Positions 57,485 through 64,000 of a stretch of 64,000 nt of DNA are shown here, piece after piece. Both the position numbers and the translations under genes were made by a program. The notes beneath the pieces were generated by a model. It was not told the origin of the DNA, searched no databases, and saw nothing but the letters and a program-made list of their open reading frames with translations. The DNA is from Pseudomonas sp. gcc21 (GTDB lineage: Bacteria > Pseudomonadota > Gammaproteobacteria > Pseudomonadales > Pseudomonadaceae): contig NZ_CP051625.1 in NCBI RefSeq assembly GCF_012844345.1, positions 186,001 through 250,000 of the forward strand, read 5' to 3'. Positions within the stretch are counted from its first letter, which is position 1. Every line of letters starts with the position of its first letter.

Positions 57485-58107
57485 ATAGCCGGCGAAGCGA
57501 GCGCGGTTTCACCCTGCTCGAGATGCTTATCGCCATGGTCGTGTTTGCGATCATGAGTCTGGTTGCATACCAGGGCTTACGCGCTGTTCTTGATGCTGAT
57601 CACATCACGCGAACCCAGGCGCAAAAACTGGCGGATCTACAAGTTACATTGAGCGTGCTGGAGCGTGATTTGGCGCAGTTGGTGGATATCGAGTCGCGCG
57701 ATGAATACGGAGATCGGCTGCCGCCGCTTCGCTTGAGACCCGGTGGTGACGAGACACTGCTCGAGTTGGTCCGGGCCGGTGCGGGTGGCGATCATCGGCT
57801 GCGCCGTACTGCCTGGGAGATAACCGAGCGCGGGTTGGAGCGCCGCATGTGGGATGGCCTCGACGTCGTGGACCCCGACAGCATGCGCACCCGACCCTTT
57901 GCCGAGCTGGTGGGTGAAGACGAGAAGCTCGGCGTGGAGAGTGGATTCTTGTTTGTGGTACGTACGCCCTCAGGGCTGGAGCGACTCGAATCCTGGCCGC
58001 CCGCCGATGCAGATGAAGAAAGTAGCGCATTGCCCATGGCCGTAGAAGTAGTTATTGACCTCCCGGGTCTGGGCGTGATTCGCCGGTTGATGGCGGTGGG
58101 GCTGTGA
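57481..58107 (+). CDS. gspJ: minor pseudopilin GspJ
   Basis: 208 aa with RGFTLLEMLIAMVVFAIMSL and the GspJ pattern LSVLERDLAQLVDIESRDEY. It overlaps gspK by four bases. Part of the tip complex. Confidence 0.92.
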   Translation: MNSRRSERGFTLLEMLIAMVVFAIMSLVAYQGLRAVLDADHITRTQAQKLADLQVTLSVLERDLAQLVDIESRDEYGDRLPPLRLRPGGDETLLELVRAGAGGDHRLRRTAWEITERGLERRMWDGLDVVDPDSMRTRPFAELVGEDEKLGVESGFLFVVRTPSGLERLESWPPADADEESSALPMAVEVVIDLPGLGVIRRLMAVGL

Positions 58108-58907
58108 AGTCGCGGGCGGGCCAGCAAGGGGTTGCATTGATCACCGCGCTGTTGGTGGTGGCGCTGTCCGTAACCGCGTCTGTGGCGATGGCCTTGCGCA
58201 GCCAGGCAGATATTCGCCGCACCAGCGCTGTGTTCGAGCGGGACCTGTCGCGGCACATCACCATGGGCGCTGAGAAAATGGTGCTGCAGTTATTGGAACA
58301 AACCGAGGGGCCGGACGAGCTTTTATGGGAGACGTGCCTGTCACCTGTGCTGCCCTTTGAAGTCGATGGGATTCGTATGTTGGCGACGTTGGACAATATG
58401 CAGTGTCGTTACAACCTGAATGCTCTGGCGGGGGCTGACGAAGTTGAGCAGGGCTTTTTTGCTCGTCTGGTTGACAGAGTCTCCCAGGAAAGTGGCGTGA
58501 CGATGCCATCCGGTGCCGAGTTGGCCCTGGCTGTGAGCGACTGGATGAACCCGGAGACGGATGACCCGGTATATCGTCTGGCGAAGCCGGCCCGGGTATC
58601 CGGTAACCGGAGCATGTTACTGGCTTCGGAAATAACGGCGGTTTCCGGCATGACTGATGAAGCCTGGCAGGCGCTGGCTCCGTACGTCACGGCGTATCCC
58701 GGTACTGCCAGCCCTATCGACATGGAACGCAGCTCTGAACTGATGCAGGAAGTCTTTGCCGAGCGCGGCGCCTCCGCTGAAGCACCCTGGTTCATGCGGC
58801 TACAGCTGACTGCGGAATTTGGCGAACGCCGATTCTATCAGTGCACGACGCTGGATGCTGCCAGCGGTAATGTCATTCTGCGCGAACAAACGGCCTGCGA
58901 GCCCTGA
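58104..58907 (+). CDS. gspK: minor pseudopilin GspK
   Basis: 267 aa from a GTG that overlaps the gspJ stop. N-terminus QQGVALITALLVVALSVTAS lacks Glu at +5, normal for GspK. A large helical domain follows (LAVSDWMNPETDDP, SMLLASEITAVSGM) as in XcpX. It caps the pseudopilus. Confidence 0.92.
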   Translation: MKSRAGQQGVALITALLVVALSVTASVAMALRSQADIRRTSAVFERDLSRHITMGAEKMVLQLLEQTEGPDELLWETCLSPVLPFEVDGIRMLATLDNMQCRYNLNALAGADEVEQGFFARLVDRVSQESGVTMPSGAELALAVSDWMNPETDDPVYRLAKPARVSGNRSMLLASEITAVSGMTDEAWQALAPYVTAYPGTASPIDMERSSELMQEVFAERGASAEAPWFMRLQLTAEFGERRFYQCTTLDAASGNVILREQTACEP

Positions 58908-58925
58908 ACAAAAACGGATCTGATC

Positions 58926-60161
58926 ATGTTGATAGTCTTGTTACCAGAACACCTGCAGCCTGACAGTCCGGGCCCGGTTCGAATGCATTGGTGGCATACC
59001 GACCGTGACGGCAGTCTCCTTGATACCGGACATGACACGCTCGAGGCGTTGCATGGCCAGTATCCGACGGAACGGATGCGCGCATTGGTGCCGCCCTCTG
59101 CGGTAACGCTGTACCGAGTAAGAGTGCCGGTACGCAAGGCCTCTGCGGTCAGGGCGGCATTGCCGTTCGCCCTGGAAGACTTCCTCAGTCAGGAACTAGA
59201 TGAACTGCACTTTGCCGCCGGACCACGCCGGCCGGATGATCGTGTGGCTGCGGCGGTGGTCGAGCAATCCAATATGGTGTTCTGGCAGGAGCTGTTCGAG
59301 CAGGCAGGCTGGCGCCTCGAAGCTTTGATGCCGCTGTCGGAACTGCATGCCGAATTGCCACCGGCCGGGGTTTTGCGCGTTCAGCAATCGCCCTGGCCGA
59401 CTGATATGCCGCTGGTCATCGTAACCGCTGCTGATCAGGAGCCGGTGATGATGGAGGAGAGCCTGCTTGGTATCTGGCTCCAGCGCCGTCTGGCTGATCG
59501 TGATCCGGAAGATCGCATTCTCGAGTTGTACGGGGTGGACGCGGGCGCATTGAATCTGGGAGAGGATGCGCAGGTTATTCCTGGCCCGGATCTAAGCTCG
59601 GAATTGCTTGAGCCGGCGCTGCGCCGCGCCACCGATACGCGACCGGTATTCAATTTGCTGACGGGCCCCTACGCTTCGGGTATGGCCGCGCCGCCATGGC
59701 GCAAGATGCGCACCACCATGATCGCTGCCGGGGTGCTGCTGGCTGTGATGGCGACACAGTTTGGCCTGGAAACCTGGACGTTGGCCCGCGAGCGTGACCG
59801 TCTGCAGGCCGAGATCAACAGCCTGTTCGATACGACCTTGCCGACCAGTCGGCGAGTTGATCCGGTCACGCAATTCCGCGAGGCGCTGGAGGGCGGCGGA
59901 AGCAGCGGCAACGGTGGCATGGGTGGATTGTTGTATGAGGTGCTGGCAGTTAGTAGCAAAGACGGCAAGGCCGAAATTCGCGAGTTCAGAGCTACGCCAG
60001 TGGATATGGAAATAGAGCTGCATGTGGCCTCGTTCGCCGAGCTTGAAACGATCCGGGCGAGCCTCGCTGCCAAGCCAGAGCTGCGTGAAACCTTACAGGG
60101 CGCTGATTCCGGTACTGAAGGCGTCACGGCGCGTCTCAAGGTTGAAAGGAGTAAGTCATGA
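58926..60161 (+). CDS. gspL: type II secretion protein GspL
   Basis: 411 aa. A cytoplasmic actin-like domain (LYRVRVPVRKASAVRAALPF) is followed by one membrane helix (MIAAGVLLAVMATQFGLETW) and a ferredoxin-like periplasmic end. It holds GspE at the membrane. It overlaps gspM by four bases. Confidence 0.9.
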   Translation: MLIVLLPEHLQPDSPGPVRMHWWHTDRDGSLLDTGHDTLEALHGQYPTERMRALVPPSAVTLYRVRVPVRKASAVRAALPFALEDFLSQELDELHFAAGPRRPDDRVAAAVVEQSNMVFWQELFEQAGWRLEALMPLSELHAELPPAGVLRVQQSPWPTDMPLVIVTAADQEPVMMEESLLGIWLQRRLADRDPEDRILELYGVDAGALNLGEDAQVIPGPDLSSELLEPALRRATDTRPVFNLLTGPYASGMAAPPWRKMRTTMIAAGVLLAVMATQFGLETWTLARERDRLQAEINSLFDTTLPTSRRVDPVTQFREALEGGGSSGNGGMGGLLYEVLAVSSKDGKAEIREFRATPVDMEIELHVASFAELETIRASLAAKPELRETLQGADSGTEGVTARLKVERSKS

Positions 60162-60640
60162 AGGCTTGGTGGGCAGGGCTGGTCCCGCGTGAGCAGCGGA
60201 TAGTGCTGGCAGGGCTGGTAGCGCTGGTGGTGTTGTTCCTCTGGTTGGGGGTGTGGGAGCCCCTCGCATCGAACCGTGCGGAGTTACGCTCGGAAGTCAG
60301 CGCATTGTCGACCGACCTGGCGTGGATGCAGCAGGTATCGGATCAGGTAAGGCGCCGCGGCGCTCAGCAGCGTGGTCAGCCGTCCGCAGGGGCAGGCGGT
60401 TCAGTCCTCACGTTAATAGAGGTCTCTGCCAATGCGGCAGGCATCAAGCAGGCGCTCGGACGCGTTCAGCCGGAAGGAAGCGGGGCAAGGCTTTCGTTTG
60501 AGGAAGTCGGTTTTGATTCCCTTGTTGGCTGGCTGAACGATCTTGAAAATCGCCACGGCTTACAGATAAGCCAGCTGGCAGTGGATGTAAGCAGCAGCCC
60601 CGGAATGGTCTCTGCGCGATTGATGGTGGAGCCACGCTGA
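60158..60640 (+). CDS. gspM: type II secretion protein GspM
   Basis: 160 aa with GLVPREQRIVLAGLVALVVL as membrane anchor and a periplasmic domain (LSFEEVGFDSLVGWLNDLEN). Partner of GspL. It shares one base with gspN. Confidence 0.9.
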   Translation: MKAWWAGLVPREQRIVLAGLVALVVLFLWLGVWEPLASNRAELRSEVSALSTDLAWMQQVSDQVRRRGAQQRGQPSAGAGGSVLTLIEVSANAAGIKQALGRVQPEGSGARLSFEEVGFDSLVGWLNDLENRHGLQISQLAVDVSSSPGMVSARLMVEPR

Positions 60641-61395
60641 TGCTGAAATGGCTGACCCTGAGGAATACCCTGATCGCGGCGGTGGTCATTTACCTGCTAA
60701 GTCTCATCTGGAACTTGCCGGCAGCCTTCGTCTGGAATCGCATGTCAAGTCAGCTACCCGCCGAGGTGACGCTGCATGGCTTGTCAGGAACCTTATGGTC
60801 CGGTCACGTACAGCGCATGGACGTCAGCGGCATAGATCAGGGCGCTCTTCACTGGGACTGGAAGCCCGGACATATATTTACCGGACGCATTGCGCTTGAC
60901 CTGACCTGGCAGCCCCGGAACGGCCATGTCGACGCGACCATGAAGCTCGGCTTTGGATCAGTCAGGCTTGAGCACGTAAACGGCCGGCTGGATGCGGCAA
61001 GTATGGCGGCTATCAATAAAGCGCCCTTTGTCTTGCGTGGAACCTGGCTGCTGGATGTGCCGGTGCTCGAGCTGAAGGATTTCGAGAATGTTGCCCGGGC
61101 GGAGGGTCAGCTGGTTTGGCAGAACGCGGCTGGGGGCTTGCCCAGACCGATGGAGCTCGGGGATCTGACCGCGGCGTTGTCCGGGGAAGACGATTGGCTG
61201 GTGTTCAATCTGGGAGATCAGGGAGGCCCTCTCGGCCTGCGCGGCGACGCGCGCTGGCGTCCCGGTCAGGCAATGCAGATCGATTCGCGCCTTCAGGCTC
61301 GTGCAAGTGCGGAAGACGCGCTCGCAGGCGGCCTGGGCATGCTTGGGAAGCCCGACGCGCAGGGCTGGATTGGCTGGCGTGCCCAGTTGCAATAG
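60640..61395 (+). CDS. gspN: type II secretion protein GspN
   Basis: 251 aa. One membrane helix at the N-terminus (AAVVIYLLSLIWNLPAAFVW) and the GspN pattern VTLHGLSGTLWSGHVQRMDV and LHWDWKPGHIFTGRIALDLT. It ends the operon. GspN is not needed in every type II system. Confidence 0.9.
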   Translation: MLKWLTLRNTLIAAVVIYLLSLIWNLPAAFVWNRMSSQLPAEVTLHGLSGTLWSGHVQRMDVSGIDQGALHWDWKPGHIFTGRIALDLTWQPRNGHVDATMKLGFGSVRLEHVNGRLDAASMAAINKAPFVLRGTWLLDVPVLELKDFENVARAEGQLVWQNAAGGLPRPMELGDLTAALSGEDDWLVFNLGDQGGPLGLRGDARWRPGQAMQIDSRLQARASAEDALAGGLGMLGKPDAQGWIGWRAQLQ

Positions 61396-61428
61396 CGAAT
61401 ATTCGCGTTCATCCGAGGAGTAATTATA

Positions 61429-62046
61429 GTGAGTCGTAAATTCATGATGGTGCTACTGCTGGCTACTCTTACCGGTTGCTCGAGCATGAGCCAGAAAGAC
61501 AGCCAGCGCGCCGAAGCTATCGCCGACGCCAGAGCGAAGTTGAGCATGGGACGCTGCAACATGGCCCTTGCTCGTCAAGTGGTAGAGGTTAAAGAGCCTG
61601 CGCTGGAGCAGGAAACGGCATTTCTCTGTTTGCAACAAGGCGACGTGGACGCAGTGAAACACGTGTTGAGCGATTATGACTCGCGGCATGTCGACCCGCC
61701 ATTCCCGGATTATTCTGCTTACCTACTAGCCTTGGCCGATTTCGTACGGTTCGAGTCTTCCGCCGGAGATGCACAACAACGCTTGTCTCTGGGGCGCCAG
61801 GCGCACAATCATATGGCGCGTTTCGTCCGGGCTTACCCCGAATCAAGCTATCGCCATGAGATCGCTCCGCGGCTGCAGCAACTGCATGAAGGTATGGCAA
61901 GAGCGGAGTATCAATTAGCCCAGAATGCTATCGAGGCGAATGATCTCGAGACTGGCGAGTCCCGGTTACGTTATGTCGTGAAGACCTATCCTCGCAGTGC
62001 GGCCGCAAAGGATGCAGCACGCTGGCTGGAACATAATCGTCGGTGA
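61429..62046 (+). CDS. TPR-containing lipoprotein
   Basis: 205 aa from a GTG with GAGGAG upstream. A lipobox (ATLTGCSS) is followed by helical repeats (AEYQLAQNAIEANDLETGES, LRYVVKTYPRSAAAKDAARW) of the BamD/YfgL-like TPR kind. It lies 33 bases after gspN, so it may be part of the secretion operon and act at the outer membrane. Not clearly a pilotin. Confidence 0.65.
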   Translation: MSRKFMMVLLLATLTGCSSMSQKDSQRAEAIADARAKLSMGRCNMALARQVVEVKEPALEQETAFLCLQQGDVDAVKHVLSDYDSRHVDPPFPDYSAYLLALADFVRFESSAGDAQQRLSLGRQAHNHMARFVRAYPESSYRHEIAPRLQQLHEGMARAEYQLAQNAIEANDLETGESRLRYVVKTYPRSAAAKDAARWLEHNRR

Positions 62047-62348
62047 TCGTGATGACATTGGCGCCCGGTTGGTTCAAATAGGCTCTCAGCGTAGTTATTG
62101 AAGAGTTTTTCTGGTGTTTGAGGGTTGACATTGTGCACAGCGGGATAACGAGCCCAAGTTATATACAGTTAAAGACTTATAACGGTAGCAATTGGGCTTG
62201 ATATTCGTAACGTATTGATTTTAAACGATAAAATAGATGATCAAATTTTGATCATTCTGACTCGGCCGCCCGCCTTCTGTGCATCGGGAGAGGTTATCGA
62301 GAAGCTACCCACAGAGTTGTCCACAGAATCTGTGGATAGCTTTTTCAG
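62047..62348. other. intergenic stretch with DnaA-box-like sequences
   Basis: Between the convergent lipoprotein gene and rdgC. TTGTGCACA (62131-62139), TTGTCCACA (62317-62325) and, on the minus strand, CTATCCACA (62331-62339) each differ by one base from TTATNCACA. The palindrome at 62320-62336 with T5 after four bases (62341-62345) may also work as a weak terminator. No gene is recognised. Confidence 0.4.
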
Positions 62349-63266
62349 TCAGATTCCCTGTGGAATATCCTCACCGCCCAGCGCCGTTGTCAGTGCCGGA
62401 ATCAGTTCGCTGAGCGTTTTTGACATGATGATGAATGTGGCATCCAGCTGACTCGCCATATCGTCTCCGCCTTGGTCGTCAACTTCATCCCGTAGCAGTT
62501 CCTCGAAACGCAGGCGCTTGACTGTCAGTTTGTCATCAAGTGTCAGGACAAGCTTGTCATGCCAGGCCATGGTCAACTGGCTGACTTGTTTGCCGACCGT
62601 GAGGTGCTGTTGTATTTCTTCGCTAGCCAGATCCTGGCGTTTGCAACGTATCACTCCACCGTCTTCCCCTGTGTCGCGCAGTTCGCACTCGTCCAGAACT
62701 ACCAGTCCCTCCGGCGCTTCGCCGTTTTTCACCCAGTCGGTCATGGCTGCAGCCGGAGCCATTTTCACGTTCATAGGCCGAACCGGAAGGCTCCCGGTGC
62801 ATTCCCGGAGAAGGCTGAGCAAGTCCTCGGCGCGTTTACTGCTAGAGCTGTCCACGGCAATCCAGCCTTCGGCCGGTGCGATACAGGCAAGCGTAGTCTG
62901 GGTGCGAGTGAAAGCGCGGGGAAGCAACGACATGACGATTTCGTCCTTCAGCGTGTCGCGCTCCTTCTTGTATATCTTGCGGGCATCTCTGGCTTCGATT
63001 TCCTCAACTTTTTCTGCCAGCGCATCCTTGACGACGCTGCCCGGCAATATGCGTTCTTCCTTGCGCATGGAGAGCAACCAGTAGCCTTCTGCGACCTGAA
63101 GAAGGTTTTCGGAGTGTCTGCCGAAGGGGGTTGTCCAACCTAGCGTATGTGTCTCCTGGCTGGCGCAGGGACGAGCAGGGCGCTGTTCCAGCGCTGTGAG
63201 TAATTCGGTTTCGCCAAAGGGGATGTCTTGGCTGAAGCGGTAGAGAAGAAGATTACGAAACCACAT
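62349..63266 (-). CDS. rdgC: recombination-associated protein RdgC
   Basis: 305 aa from the ATG at 63266 (AAGGACTG upstream), giving [11 protein letters not shown], the standard RdgC start; the 51 extra bases upstream are not coding. Typical blocks are [28 protein letters not shown] and [20 protein letters not shown]. It is a ring-shaped DNA-binding protein that limits RecA action. In Pseudomonas it sits near an FKBP gene, as here. Confidence 0.93.
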   Translation of the reverse strand: MWFRNLLLYRFSQDIPFGETELLTALEQRPARPCASQETHTLGWTTPFGRHSENLLQVAEGYWLLSMRKEERILPGSVVKDALAEKVEEIEARDARKIYKKERDTLKDEIVMSLLPRAFTRTQTTLACIAPAEGWIAVDSSSSKRAEDLLSLLRECTGSLPVRPMNVKMAPAAAMTDWVKNGEAPEGLVVLDECELRDTGEDGGVIRCKRQDLASEEIQQHLTVGKQVSQLTMAWHDKLVLTLDDKLTVKRLRFEELLRDEVDDQGGDDMASQLDATFIIMSKTLSELIPALTTALGGEDIPQGI

Positions 63267-63431
63267 TATGCAGTCCTTGGTTACCTGTACGTTTGGCCGG
63301 CCGGGCATATTGTTCATCGCACCGGGGCACGAAGCCGGGCAATATTGCCTGACAGCGCGGCTGTGAACCAGTCTTCTCGGGGGCTACGAGTAAGATATTG
63401 AAAAAGAGTGAATTTATTTTCAAAAAAGGTG

Positions 63432-63460
63432 TTGCCAGAAGGTAAAAAGCTGCCTAGAAT
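63432..63460 (+). promoter_or_regulatory. promoter of the tRNA-Val/tRNA-Asp unit
   Basis: TTGCCA (63432-63437) and TAGAAT (63455-63460) are 17 bases apart, followed by a GC-rich discriminator GCGCCCC, as in stringently controlled tRNA promoters. The first tRNA begins 22 bases on. Confidence 0.75.
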
Positions 63461-63482
63461 GCGCCCCACTTCGAGAGCAAAC

Positions 63483-63558
63483 GGGTGATTAGCTCAGCTG
63501 GGAGAGCATCTGCCTTACAAGCAGAGGGTCGGCGGTTCGATCCCGTCATCACCCACCA
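63483..63558 (+). tRNA. tRNA-Val (TAC)
   Basis: 76 bases including CCA. Acceptor GGGTGAT/ATCACCC, D-arm GCTC...GAGC, anticodon loop CTTACAA with TAC, T-arm GGCGG-TTCGATC-CCGTC. All stems pair with the usual G-T exceptions. Confidence 0.95.
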
Positions 63559-63571
63559 CTCGAGGTTACGC

Positions 63572-63648
63572 GCAGCGGTAGTTCAGTTGGTTAGAATACC
63601 GGCCTGTCACGCCGGGGGTCGCGGGTTCGAGTCCCGTCCGCTGCGCCA
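63572..63648 (+). tRNA. tRNA-Asp (GTC)
   Basis: 77 bases including CCA. Acceptor GCAGCGG/CCGCTGC, anticodon stem CCGGC/GCCGG with loop CTGTCAC (GTC), T-arm GCGGG-TTCGAGT-CCCGT. It lies 13 bases after tRNA-Val and probably shares its transcript. Confidence 0.95.
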
Positions 63649-63796
63649 TTTTTTACCTCCCCCCTTGTTGTAACCCGTTCCATATTACCTTCTTCTTTGC
63701 TCAAACTTTGCCAGCCAGCCGGTAGATTGGCTTGTATTCCCCTGTTAAGCTTCCTGCTTTATTTCCGCCCGATAGGGCTTGTCAATTGAGGTAAGC

Positions 63797-64000
63797 ATGA
63801 AGCGTAATCTGCTGGCAGCAGGCGTTGCCCTGAGTATTCTCACTCTTGTTGGTTGTGGCGGCGACAAGGAAACGGAAATCGACATCAGCACCCCAATTCA
63901 GCAAGCGTCCTATGGTATCGGTCTGAACATGGGCGAGAGCCTGTTACAGGACGGTCTAGACGACATTGATCCCAATGCGCTTGCCCTGGGTATGCAGGAC
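63797..64000 (+). CDS. FKBP-type peptidyl-prolyl isomerase lipoprotein, 5' part
   Basis: 68 codons are in the window from the ATG at 63797. MKRNLLAAGVALSILTLVGC is a lipoprotein signal with lipobox LVGC. ASYGIGLNMGESLLQDGLDD then DPNALALGMQD matches the N-terminal dimerisation helices of FkpA/Mip-type isomerases; the catalytic FKBP domain lies beyond the window. Its place by rdgC and these tRNAs fits Pseudomonas. Confidence 0.82.
   Translation, partial: MKRNLLAAGVALSILTLVGCGGDKETEIDISTPIQQASYGIGLNMGESLLQDGLDDIDPNALALGMQD

Noticed and set aside
61429..62046. Calling the TPR lipoprotein GspS (pilotin)
   Set aside because: Its helical repeats look like BamD-type TPRs; it is longer than pilotins and shares no motif I know.

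Overview
The window looks like a chromosome segment of a gammaproteobacterium of the Pseudomonas/Halopseudomonas group. Three things support this: the right-edge order rdgC - tRNA-Val - tRNA-Asp - FKBP-type isomerase, a single gspC-to-gspN type II secretion operon, and a copper cluster whose CopA, CopR and CopS look like Pseudomonas proteins. All calls come from reading the sequence and from remembered family features; no database search was run.

Region 1 (1-21,500) is a metal-resistance island. It begins with a divergent CadR-type regulator and cation transporter. Next come cusCBAF (RND copper/silver efflux), a convergent copS / copR pair, a Cys-rich cytosolic copper-storage protein, copA - small Met/His-rich protein - copB - His-tailed cytochrome c - DUF411 protein, a second operon of cytochrome c - DUF305 protein - lipoprotein, and a P1B copper ATPase. 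A 16-bp motif close to CTKACAGAAATGTAAT recurs in front of most of these units and is probably the CopR operator, so export, periplasmic oxidation, storage and sensing appear to form one regulon.

Region 2 (21,500-32,200) is a mosaic of mobile DNA. A 240-bp direct repeat and several palindromic sites frame small membrane ORFs. After it come a Fic protein, an unrecognised 445-aa Cys-containing protein, a P4-type tyrosine integrase, an XRE regulator with a divergent small-ORF operon, and two copies each of AlpA-like and BPSL0761-like genes.

Region 3 (32,260-43,060) is a minus-strand defence-like block. A type I restriction-modification operon (hsdR - HNH nuclease - hsdM - hsdS) runs, 28 bases on, into seven tightly packed genes: membrane protein, small secreted protein, unknown, B12-type radical SAM enzyme, thymidylate-kinase-like kinase (resembling the CMPK2 branch), a RelE/ParE-like small protein and a stand-alone 'glycine-rich domain-containing protein-like' protein. 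I recognise no described system with this gene content; it is the strongest candidate for something new. A (TGCAG)7 tract lies 116 bases upstream of hsdR.

Region 4 (43,500-64,000) looks like core genome: a membrane protein, an OafA-type acyltransferase, a PhoX phosphatase with its own TatA/TatB-like pair, the complete gspCDEFGHIJKLMN operon, a TPR lipoprotein, rdgC, two tRNAs and the start of an FKBP-type isomerase lipoprotein. PhoX, Tat and type II secretion side by side suggest a folded phosphatase that crosses the inner membrane by Tat and the outer membrane by type II secretion.
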